The translations under genes were made by a program, and so were the position numbers. This document shows positions 41,500 through 51,332 of a stretch of 64,000 nucleotides of DNA, piece after piece. Source of the DNA: Teratosphaeria epicoccoides (taxonomy: Eukaryota; Ascomycota; Dothideomycetes; Mycosphaerellales; Teratosphaeriaceae); assembly GCA_021401465.1 (NCBI GenBank), contig JADDMT010000095.1:1-64000 (forward strand), written 5' to 3'. Within the stretch, counting starts at the first letter, position 1; every line of letters begins with the position of its first letter. The notes beneath the pieces are model-generated. The model saw nothing but the letters and a program-made list of their open reading frames with translations. It made no database searches and was not told the DNA's origin.

Positions 41500-44400
41500 C
41501 GTTGATTCTTCCTGGCAGTATGATGCGATTGCGATGAGACTATTGCCTCAAAGAAGTCCAGCGAGACCCGCGCTGGCTGAATGGCTACACAGATGAGTGA
41601 GTATATTAGCAGTGATGTCGCTGACGGAAGCAATACATGGCTGAGATCGGCAAAAAGGACTTGAAAATATCACGGAAGAGCTTTCCTTCTGGGCCATCGA
41701 CCATCTATTTGTACTTCTCCCTCAAATTATCCCGTCTTCCGTGCACATGCATTCTTGGATGCCGACCCTGTCCACGTTAATGCCTGGCTCGGTACAGATC
41801 GATAAAGTAGGAGAGGGTGTGTCAAGGCCGCGGACTGTCTGATGTCGCTTGCACGACGGAACATTCTGTCATGGGAGACGTTGACAGATCCGCCATGGTT
41901 CATTGGCTAGGTACAGATTGTTTTCATGGTCGAGGGTCTTTCAGCTAGCCAAGCACAGGAACGATAGGCGGCCCGCGTGTGTCCACTAGTGGTTTCGCCA
42001 GTGTGAACTATTTGCTGGCTTGAATCCCCGGTGTCGATGTCCCAGACATCTCCAATGATGGCGCTCAGTGCTCAAGAATTGAAGCGCCGCGACTGCGGGT
42101 TCCAGGTCGAAACACTCTATTTGGACGCGCTCACGGACGAGCGAACAAAAAGCAGGGCTGGCTGCGTAGGCTTTGGGCAGTGCTTTTACAATAGCACTGG
42201 CCTGGACTGGTCCAACACCTGATACCATGCTTGCTCCATGGCGGCTGCCTTCTCCGAAGCTTGTCCACAATGTGTGTGCCCAATCGGGCCCGGTTGTCTG
42301 CTAGATTCAACGCACAACCGTGACCAGGATGCGCACAAGCAGTGGATACTGCTGAGCACCTACGTGAGCCATGTTCTGACTACTCATATTGGACCATAGA
42401 CGATAGAGCTGAAGCCCGCAGCGCGAAGGTAGGCCGGATTCCCTGGCTGCTAAATCGAAAGGATCGACAGGAGGCCTCCTCCAGTATTAGGTGGGAGTGC
42501 CTGGACAAGAAGGATGCGATGCTTGATCCCTCGACGTGTGACCAGATGCAGGAAATATTGTGAGGTCTACTTGCTTGTTTTGGAATCTTTGCCAGGTGTC
42601 CGAGTGGGGTGAGAGACTGGATCTCCATCGTTGACATTGAACTGCTTCGATCACGAATTAGACGGTGCCATGCATTGGTAAGCTCCGATTGCCTTGATCG
42701 GGATCCACAACATGCCACGTCTGCTTTTGGACCGTCGACAAAGCATATCATGTACACCATGGTAAGTCGACGTTTGAATGATCTTGCCAGTCCCGCATAA
42801 GTTGTCGGGGGTACGGATTCCGGCCTCATAGAGCCAGCATGACAACAACACGATGGGCGGTGGTGCCCGCTGTATGCTGAACACCGGTGACTGTAAGAGG
42901 GACCGCCTGGCCCATGGATCGCGTTGCCGGCGAGTCCGAAGCTCGGCGATGCTACCGTACCGTTGTGTCGACACGCTCCTGCCAGATCTCATCAGGAATC
43001 AGTCGCCCCACTGGCTTATCAGTGCCACTGCACAAGTCATCAGCCAAGGTAGGCTGCAGGGCAGCGTTGTACCCATTTCGTAGCATGCAGATTACCTGCA
43101 TAGTCAGTACGAGCGGCGAGATGTTCTGGATTTGCACGCGATGTACGAGCAGCTCGCCAAATTGCGGCCCGAGACGTATAGACAACAGAGACCGAGGCTC
43201 AGAGCTCCCGATCAGAGATTTGAAGGATCGGCATATATTGCCGTGCCCCTGTAGTGTTCAGCCAGCCATGTGATGCTGTGCACGGCACACGGATACTCAA
43301 CGATTTACAGCCAGCTATTGTTTTCCCAATCACACCAGCCGTGAAGACAAACACATTCGTTTTTGCGGGTGTGGGCCTTTCGGCGGCAGGGGTGCAGAAA
43401 GCTGGACGGCCACGTGGTAAGATTGTGCCTTGGTGGAAAGGAACACAAGCTCTCCAGCCTTGCAGCCAAAACGGCCGCAGTGAGGGGCAAAAGCAGTTGC
43501 AGCGTCGCTGCGGCCAGTTCATTTTCTCAGGGGGTTGACTGGTCGTCTGCGAAGTGACCCTGTGGTTGATCACAGCCGTAGGCGTAGGCTGTGACTCCCC
43601 GAGCTGCGTCGTGGCAGTCCTAGCTTGATTGGGTCAATGTATCGCGAGGATGTGATCGAGGGCTGCATGTACGAGAACAGCGGAAGAGGATGGCGCCTTT
43701 ATAGAACTGACTTTTCATAGGCGATAGCGCGCTGGGCCAATTGGACTAAGCGTCGTCGGTCATCGCTACCGAAGAAAAATCCTTTCTTTAACTTCTTCGT
43801 CAGCACTTTTTTGATACTTGCACAGTGACTCTATTTCAGCCCTATGGCACAGCGATGCTGCATACATACCACAGCGGTGACGGCGAGACGGACTGCTTAG
43901 CAGCGGTGTGTCGGACGCGCGGTAATCATCATCGTCCGTCCGCGAGGGAGAGGTGCGCGTTAGCCCCCAAACCTCGCTCGGCCTCGCTTGTTGGTCCTAT
44001 CGATTAGACACGGAGCCGGATCAACAGAGACCGGCTGATCACGTCATACCGTGTGAAGCGCGCGCCTCATATCTTGCTTCTTCAGCTCTGCTCGGCTTGC
44101 CGAATCGCAACAATCTCCGGATTCCGCCAAAGCTGAACGATCGGCGCACATCGTCATGGCTGTGCCGCGCCCGCTTTGCTGCCATAATCTAAGGTTCTGA
44201 GGCATTGGTAGCTCGAGCACGCATGCTTGGCTTACGCAAGCGAGTGCGGCCGGCCGGTGACAGGTCAGGCAGGTGCTCGTTCTTCTTCCGATCACTTGGC
44301 GAATGATTATTCCATGACGGGTTTCATTGGGGCGTCGGTAAACGTAGCGCTCTCGAATTTTAACACGTGGCGCTCGCGAGAGGGAAAGCACTCTGAGCGC

Positions 44401-45149
44401 TTGGGCCACTTGCTTAAGTCAATCCCTCGCCGCGGGGGCCTTGGGCGGATGCGCTACGTTTGGAATCCCAAGAGCGCTGCATTTATGGAAAAGTCGACTA
44501 TGGAATCATGGCACGATGTTCGCCGCGTTTCCGAGAGTGCATGGACTTGTGCGCATGCCAGAGCCGCTATCTTCCGGCACAGCAGGCATCATGTGACAAG
44601 TCCACCCCCACAGCCTCGTCGACTTTACTCTGGCCAGCAAGTTCGCGGGCGAGGAGAGCACGAGCGTAGGATGCGCTGACTTTCATGTGAGTGCGCATAT
44701 ATTCTTGTCACTATCTGTAGTCACTGCGGTCGTGCGCCGGGAAGGTCGAGCATCGCCATGGACTTGCAGCAGGGCTGAAAGATCGCTACAGGATGCGAGC
44801 CAATTTGGGGTGCTCCTGCGCCGCGTGCGTTGAGCAAGCGAATCCGCAGGGTCCAAGCCAGCCCAAAGTCCCGCATTCGCGGGATTGTAGGGGCTGGCGA
44901 GGAAGGGCACTGGGACACACATGGCAGCTGCAGCTAGCATGGATCGCCCGCCCGGCGCTTGCTTGACCAAAGTCCGTGCTGGTTATAAGCCTTGGAGGCC
45001 TCGCGCTTTCGCAAGTATTAATGTTGTCAGCCTGCCGTTTGGCGTCGAATACATGTATCCGACCGGTGAGCCTGACGCAACCTTTCAATACTTCAGTGAC
45101 ACACGCCCTATGACTTGACTCTCTGCCAAACCTTACAGCATCACGAAAC
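41500..45149. other. 3.6-kb gene-free interval
   Basis: Many frames of 60-150 codons occur on both strands, but none shows a domain, a signal peptide or a splice-consistent structure. The stretch lacks the CTAG/TAG-rich decay seen in the relics. It contains the pectinesterase promoter and probably the long 5' region of the bZIP gene; a short non-conserved gene cannot be excluded. Confidence 0.4.
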
Positions 45150-46118
45150 ATGTATGATCGTACAGTCATGCAACGAGCGGCCACTTATAGCTACCCGGGT
45201 TACCCAGTGCAGACGACGGCAGCACCCAAGCAGTATCCTACGGCACACAGCACCAGCAGCGCTTTCAGTGCCAGTGCAAACCCGAACGAAGACTGGACTA
45301 AGATATCGGATCTTGCAGAGAGACGGAGAATACAGAACCGTATCGCTCAGCGGAATTACCGTGGGTTCTGGCCAGGAATCATCGATCCATGATACTCGTC
45401 GCTAACACCCTCCGTAGGCAAGAAGCTGAAGAAGAGACTCGAAGACTTGGAGAAACGGGCAGGCTCAAGCTCAGTATCCCCAGAACAGAAGCACCCCGAG
45501 CTCGCAGAAATTCAAGACGACGCTTCTGCTCGTATTCCGCACTCGAGCAGCTCCAGAGAACGATCAGCGAGCTACCAGGCCACCAGGGATCGCACGCCTG
45601 AGATCTTAAATCAACATTACAGCCTACCATCGGACGATCGATCAATGTTCTCACAACAGTATACGAGACAGCTTTCGACGTCACCGCCGCCATTCTCACT
45701 CGCGGCGATGCAAACAAACGAGGGTTCTGGCTATTCGAATTACGCGCAGAGCGTCTCCTACTGCACAGTGCCAAATAACAGCATGGACTTGCCATTGTAT
45801 CCACAGTATCTATCGATTCCACATCATACTTACGCTTCGAGTCTGGCGGCACCCGCCATCAAACAAGAGTTCTTCGGCGATGACGATATCAGCCCTTTTA
45901 GCATGAGCTATGCTACTATGGCCGGAGTAGATGTTGCCACGCCACAACACGAGCCAATATATGTGAGTTCCGAGCCTCAGCTTCGACAAGCTTCCAGCTT
46001 CTCGTCGAGGTCTAGCTGATCGTTGATCGCTCAGACACCTCCACTACTGTCCAATAATTCATTCGACCATGCCTCGCCTTCAGAATCAATGGCATACCCT
46101 CGCACGCCAGACCCGTGA
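45150..46118 (+). CDS. bZIP-type transcription regulator with short zipper
   Basis: Exons 45150-45360, 45418-45962 and 46035-46118; 279 residues. The basic region is ERRRIQNRIAQRNYRKKLKK, with the invariant Asn and Arg of N-x7-R bZIP proteins, completed across intron 1. The zipper is almost absent: after one heptad (RLEDLEKRAG) the protein becomes Ser/Gln rich and disordered. The last intron has a consensus GTGAGT donor and yields a C-terminus TPPLLSNNSFDHASPSES...PRTPDP; without it the protein would end at the TGA at 46017-46019. Nuclear DNA binding is expected; targets unknown. More coding-like sequence follows to about 46230 and may be a further exon. Confidence 0.75.
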
Positions 46119-47120
46119 AGCACTATCTTCGACGATTCCTCGAACCATCAGCGAGACTTTATTGACGATCCACTTCAGGATGGCACAACTAGCACGGGTC
46201 TCTTCACCCCGCAGCATCAGCCGTTAAGATTTACCGTCAGCTGTCGTAGGTTTGTTCTTGGGTACAGGTCAGTCATGACACCAGCTCGATCGACAGGAGA
46301 CTTTTTGAGAATGAAACCCTTGGCGGCGTTCTGGAGGTCACGCTCTCAATGTAGCATATTTTCCCAAGAAGCACGTTTCGGGGCGAAGCAGGAGAATGGC
46401 ACAACGTCGCCTGGGACAGTCAGACGGCAGTGCAAGACGCAACCACAGGCTGTGACGATTCAAATCTCCCTGGCTTGCAACAAGCAACACGTTACTTGGC
46501 AAAGCTACAAAGTATCGAAGCAAGAATAGTTCCACTTCATGTAGCATCATCTACATTACGGAGGCGGAGCTTACACACGTGTCTCCCTCAGTGTAGCCTT
46601 CCCATCCGCTTATCGCACGGCATTACCCCTCACGGTAAAGCGTGCGCGAAAACACGAATGCGAGTGCCCTTGAGCTTGGAGCTGCTGGGCAGGGCTGCGG
46701 CTCTAGCGTGCCCATCATCGTTTCGGACATCGCACCCAATCCATGTCATGGAGTTTCATTGCCGCCGCTTTCCAGCTCAATTTCCACGTCGCAACGTGCT
46801 CGCATCCGCCGTGTGCTGTGACTGCGTCCCATTCCGCAGTTTGCGTCCGAAGAAGTGAAGTGCAAGTGTTCAGCCCTGAACTTATACCGGTGCTGAGGAC
46901 GCGCGCTCTTTAGCGTGGATCATCGGAGAGCGGCAGATCTGCACGAGGAGTTGTCTGGAACATGCCGAAACGCCGGTTCTTGATTGTTCTTCGCAATAAC
47001 CATATCGAGCTTCGCCCGTCGCTCTGGCCCCAGGATCCTAGCTAGGTGTGATCCCAGATTATTCCATACAAAATCACCTGCAACCCTGCTGTCTTGGAGA
47101 CCTTACTTCTTCACTGCACA
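46119..47120. other. Intergenic, no gene seen
   Basis: 1 kb between tandem plus-strand genes. A segment at 46150-46230 looks mildly coding and may belong to the bZIP gene; otherwise nothing. Confidence 0.4.
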
Positions 47121-48494
47121 ATGAAGAATCGAACAAACGACACGTTTGACCTCTTTGGTGGTGAAAGGTGCGTATCCTTCATGTCGAAAGGTCGCGATGC
47201 GGAGGGCGTGCATACTGCCTGTCCCTACGAGGCCATGGTGGAGTCCACCCCGGCTATTCTTGCGCTAATGGCTGTGAAGTGAATGGCAAGCGAGCGACTG
47301 GACTGCCAGCGATGGTCCGTGTATCCCACCCGCAGGTAGGCGCAGCATGTTGACAAGACAACAGATCGAGTCCGCGGCGGCAAAAGCCAGGTGTGCATAT
47401 TGTCGATCTTTGCTTGCCGTGATGCTCTCATTGACATAAGAAGTCTTATCTAGATGTATCGGATTCCAAGATTGGCCGATTCCATGGGATGCTGGATATA
47501 AAGACCCTGGGCGGTGCAGGCTTCGCCTCGCAGAGGACTACTGGCGACGGTAGGTGCTCGAGAGCAAGCTGCAACGATATGCAAACCCCTGCTCCTAGGC
47601 TACTTCAGCTCTGGAGGCAGTCAACTAGCGTCGTAGCTTGGTGAATGGCGACTCTGCAAGACAGTAGCAAAACTGCACCAGCGGCAGGCACAAGCCGTCA
47701 AGATCCCGATGTGGAATTCGCTCTGCGTGCAGGAAGACAGACCAAAGCATTACAGGAACACATCCATGTACCATTACTGATCTCAATTACCTGCGCAGAT
47801 AGGCAATGGGATCTGTCAGACTACAAAGGCATCAAGCTGAACATCGCCAAGGGCGACAGTGCGTCCAAATCTCTCCATCCAATCAGCAATGTCGGTCACT
47901 CACACATCTTGCAGAACGCCGCTACACTTTCATACTCAAAGACTCTCTTCCTGATCAACGTGCCGATGGCAGGGACGAAGCCAACATCTCTTGGGAGATC
48001 GATTTCAACCTGCCGCCCGAGTCTCAACCCGGTGAGAGCCTTTCGCGCTCTATCGTCGTGCCCTTCGCAAGCTTCAACCCGACGTACCGTGGCAAGCCAA
48101 AGAAGGATGCTGAGCCCCTTGATCTGAAGAAGATCAAGCGCGCGAGCATCATGATGCGCAGCTTCTTCGGCACGCAGGAAGGAGATTTCAGTCTTTCGAT
48201 CCGCTCGATCCAGGCTGTTAAGAAGATTCCAGATCCGGATGGCGGCAACGAGAAGAGCAAGGTGCGAGTCCTCGACAATAGACAGCTCGAGGAGGGCCGT
48301 GACTTGCAGAAGAGTGCAGAGCAGGAGTACTGCGTACTCGAATCCAAGAATGGGTTGCTTGATGTAAGTTCTCACCACAAACGGCCCGGAGCGAAATGCT
48401 GATCCGCAAGCGCTAGTTACATTGGCTCACGAAGGTGCTTGTCGCATTCGCTGTTGGGTCCTGTGTTGGGTACTGGTTGATGTGGCGTTGCTAG
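47121..48494 (+). CDS. CIA30-domain protein with C-terminal membrane anchor
   Basis: Seven exons: 47121-47167, 47280-47314, 47365-47390, 47441-47549, 47799-47858, 47915-48363 and 48417-48494; 267 residues, phases consistent throughout. The assembled N-terminus reads TFDLFGGESEWQASDWTASD and then DDRVRGGKSQ, the hallmark of the complex I intermediate-associated protein 30 domain. It continues FHGMLDIKTLGGAGFASQRT, RQWDLSDYKGIKLNIA and NPTYRGKPKK. The last exon encodes a hydrophobic tail, WLTKVLVAFAVGSCVGYWLM, suggesting a tail anchor. CIA30 proteins assist mitochondrial complex I assembly, though fungal paralogues of this short type are uncharacterised. Exon 4 has a tandem AAGAAG acceptor (start 47441 or 47444), the latter restoring the usual GGKSQSYL. 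Confidence 0.8.
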
Positions 48495-49015
48495 AGGAGA
48501 TTGAAGGGGAAAAGGGCAGCGGTTGAGGGCTGATCAGCATCGAAATTGCATGGGACATATCATGTGCTTCATTCCACGAATCACGATCTTGGAGCTGCTT
48601 CAGTCCTAGCAGTCACTGTAGCAAGCTGTGCATCTCAGCGCATGACCGCACGTCCTTGATAGTCCATATAAGCATTCAATCAAAACCTACGACAAGAGGT
48701 CGACGACGGGCTTGACACATGCTTGTCAATAGATTGACCGCGTACATTGGGTATCTTTAAAGAATCTATCCTGTATCTATGTGGCATCCACACGACCACC
48801 TGCACGGCCCCCAATGACGAGCTTGACGTTGTAAGATCGAATACAGTTCTTGCCAGTGCAGACTACCTGCCAGACATACAATCGATTGGCTGCTTCTTTG
48901 CATGCCTGAGCGACTAGTAATGCTGTTGACTGACAAACAACCCGATGGATAGCCTAGTGCTCTTGGTCGTTGTGGGGCCTGTGGAGCGGCTGGGCGATGT
49001 GCCGGGACTACTGTG
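48495..49015. other. Convergent 3' interval
   Basis: 521 bp between the stops of the CIA30 gene and the F-box gene; nothing recognised. Confidence 0.5.
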
Positions 49016-50569
49016 TCATGTCTCAAGCAAATTCCATACCCTAGTGGTCTCGGCGGTCTCGACGCTCAAGGCCAGTGCCTTCCCCTCACCATGCTCAAGC
49101 TGCTCGCACTTCATGCCGGTGACGACTCCCTGCACCGTACTTAGGCAAAGTGGAATCCGAGCAACCGAATTCTTTTGCTCTGCTGCGCTCACTTTCCCCT
49201 CAATGTCCCGGCACGTCTCTACGTCTACTTCTAGCCTATTTAGTAACTTCGACCGAGCTGTCCAGCGCTCACTCCGCTTCTGATGCTCCTGCAATGTCTT
49301 GACCATCGCCTGCTCGGTAGGTACGCGATACACGAAGATGCCTGTCAAAGGACAAGGTCGCATTGCCTTCTTGTCGCGCTCAGCGAGAACGAGCACGTTG
49401 AAGCTCGGACTCAGCGCGTATGTCGGGTGATGTTCGTGCGCGCTGGGCATATTCTCCCACATTCCTGCTCCGTCCTCATGATTTCCATTGAGACTATAGG
49501 ACCACGCGCTGAGGAAGCTCTCGAGCTTGGCGAGAATGGTCACGCTCTGAACTTCGGCGGTCAACGCATGGTCGTTGGGCGGGACGGAGCATTTGACGTG
49601 CCCCAAAACGTAGTGGCTGCTAATATTACCGCCGTGCCGTTGGGCAGCGAACAGATAGCCGTTGTGGAAGGGATGCAGGAGCTGTAGTCCCGCAAGACGT
49701 GCCGGATGGTCTTCGGGTTCACCTCCGAAGCTTGTGCTCAAAATCGAGGTGTCCAAAAATACGTGTTTCAAACCAGCCTTGCTCTTCCAGTGTTCTATAT
49801 TTGCAGGTCCCGAGCTTCCCACAACTGGAGTGCCAAGATAGAGAATGGCGCCCTTCCCACTCAACCGCACCCGGAGCACATGATCGTTCTGCTCGAAGTC
49901 GAGCCCGCAAATATAATGGCCTGCTGCGGACGAGACATATTGGTTTACTGTATGGCTGTCCGCTTCCGCAGTCATGTCGTGGATCTTTATCGTTCGCTCC
50001 TGAGCTATTGCTACCAATCTGCCATTCGATGACAGTGCCATCTCGTGGTACGCAGTCGGTGTCACTCTTGACCAGGGCCCATTGCCTATCGTCTGTTTCA
50101 AATCATCGAGCGGCCGCTGAGCCAGGCATGCCGCTTTTTCGCCAGATGTATCGAACAGTGCGAGCGTGCGATTGTTCAAGGTCACCGTGCGTTGTCCATT
50201 TGTCGTAGCCGTAACCTGAGGCCCTATAATCTGCTGTGCTGTTCTGAGCAATCCGTTCCCACCCGGCTTTCGCTGTATCTTAACGCCAAGCATTAGATTG
50301 TATGCCGCCTTTTCGAATAGTCGATTCAGCTTTCTCAGATCTCCCTTCACATCACTCACGGGAGGCAGGATTGGCAGCTTCTGCAGCTGCCTCGACAACG
50401 TTACAGCATCGAGTGAGGCAAAGCGCCACCATCTGCAGACTCTTCGTGCTGCGTGAAAAGACTTGGTGTCCAGGTATGAGAAGACCTGCTGCTGAAGCTC
50501 CAAAGGTAATCGCGTGGAGCCCGTTGAGGTCTGCTGTACTGTCGAAACACGCTCCAAAGTGTTCTCCAT
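49016..50569 (-). CDS. F-box protein
   Basis: 517 residues, intronless, start MENTLERVSTVQQ. An F-box lies at about residues 20-60: LPLELQQQVFSYLDTKSFHA followed by ARRVCRWWRFASLD, expected to bind Skp1. The remainder has a weak WD/beta-propeller character (MALSSNGRLVAIAQERTIKI, YICGLDFEQNDHVLRVRLSG), possibly the substrate-binding part of an SCF ubiquitin ligase. The target is unknown. Its start codon lies 435 bp from the copia 5' LTR, so the insertion is in its upstream region. Confidence 0.75.
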   Translation of the reverse strand: MENTLERVSTVQQTSTGSTRLPLELQQQVFSYLDTKSFHAARRVCRWWRFASLDAVTLSRQLQKLPILPPVSDVKGDLRKLNRLFEKAAYNLMLGVKIQRKPGGNGLLRTAQQIIGPQVTATTNGQRTVTLNNRTLALFDTSGEKAACLAQRPLDDLKQTIGNGPWSRVTPTAYHEMALSSNGRLVAIAQERTIKIHDMTAEADSHTVNQYVSSAAGHYICGLDFEQNDHVLRVRLSGKGAILYLGTPVVGSSGPANIEHWKSKAGLKHVFLDTSILSTSFGGEPEDHPARLAGLQLLHPFHNGYLFAAQRHGGNISSHYVLGHVKCSVPPNDHALTAEVQSVTILAKLESFLSAWSYSLNGNHEDGAGMWENMPSAHEHHPTYALSPSFNVLVLAERDKKAMRPCPLTGIFVYRVPTEQAMVKTLQEHQKRSERWTARSKLLNRLEVDVETCRDIEGKVSAAEQKNSVARIPLCLSTVQGVVTGMKCEQLEHGEGKALALSVETAETTRVWNLLET

Positions 50570-50999
50570 AACGACTTCGATCGAACAGCGCTGTTACAAA
50601 CTGGATCACGGAAGAACAACTTACATTTGGACCCCGGCAAGGGCGCGCGGAAGAAGAGAAGGGGGCCTCTTCCTGTATAACATGCCATCAGGGTGAATCG
50701 TTGTCTCATGAACAAGCGAGAATGATACGAAAATTGCCTTGCCAAGCGATATCCGTTGGGACTTCAGGACGTGGGAGGCCGAACAAGCGCCTCCCCAAGA
50801 GATGGCCATGGCACCACAATCGCCGTAAGATTGTTGAAGATGTCGTGAGATCTCTGACCAGACCCACATGTTACTCGTGCTCTCACATGATACCGCCGAC
50901 TATTCGGGATGACGATTGTTCGATGATTTGAAGTCTATCTCGCAGGCAAATACCGCAGAGTTTCTCGGGCGCTAGAATGCGTCCGTGCAACCTCGATAA

Positions 51000-51004
51000 G
51001 ACAT
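51000..51004. repeat. Target-site duplication, left copy (GACAT)
   Basis: GACAT immediately left of the 5' LTR, repeated at 57863-57867 right of the 3' LTR. Five bp is the usual copia-type duplication. Confidence 0.85.
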
Positions 51005-51196
51005 TATTGTTTGGTGAGTCCCACTGGTCGCGAGGTAAGGTGTCCGATGTAAGACGAGCCTGTATCACGAGAACACCGCAGTAGCGTATGTGGTGACTAC
51101 AAGCCACTGCAGAAAATTATAGATAGGAGTAATAGCGCTCATCCGAAAATACCATGCATTTGAAACATCACCAAACGGCGATATACCTATTTAATA
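51005..51196 (+). repeat. 5' LTR of the copia element
   Basis: 192 bp, starting TATTGTTTGG and ending CCTATTTAATA; the termini TATT/AATA are inverted. It matches 57671-57862 except for one A/G difference (GAGTAATAG versus GAGTGATAG). Confidence 0.93.
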
Positions 51197-51207
51197 GTTA
51201 TGAGCCC
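51197..51207 (+). promoter_or_regulatory. Primer-binding site matching initiator tRNA-Met anticodon arm
   Basis: GTTATGAGCCC directly abuts the LTR and is complementary to GGGCUCAUAAC, the anticodon stem-loop of eukaryotic initiator tRNA-Met. This is the internal (half-tRNA) priming known from Drosophila copia and some fungal copia-type elements, not priming at the tRNA 3' end. Confidence 0.7.
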
Positions 51208-51332
51208 AGGTCGCGATTCCGCAGACTCTCAAGTTTGATAATCCTGAGAGACTACTTAATCGCTAGAACGCATCGTTTGCAAACTGAATATCACTCGCAA
51301 TTCAAATTTGCATCCTACGCTACTTATCTACA

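Noticed and set aside
42591..42690. tRNA-like start (GCCAGGTGTCCGAGTGG)
   Set aside because: Resembles the D-arm of a class II tRNA, but no TpsiC-arm (GTTCGA) or closing acceptor stem follows at the right distance.
44227..44679. 150-codon plus ORF in the gene-free interval
   Set aside because: No domain, signal peptide or intron structure; several overlapping frames of similar length exist.
47645..48127. 160-codon ORF starting MATLQDSSKTAP as the CIA30 gene start
   Set aside because: It begins inside intron 4 and lacks the DDRVRGGKSQ and FHGMLDIKTLGG parts of the domain, which are found in upstream exons with matching phases.
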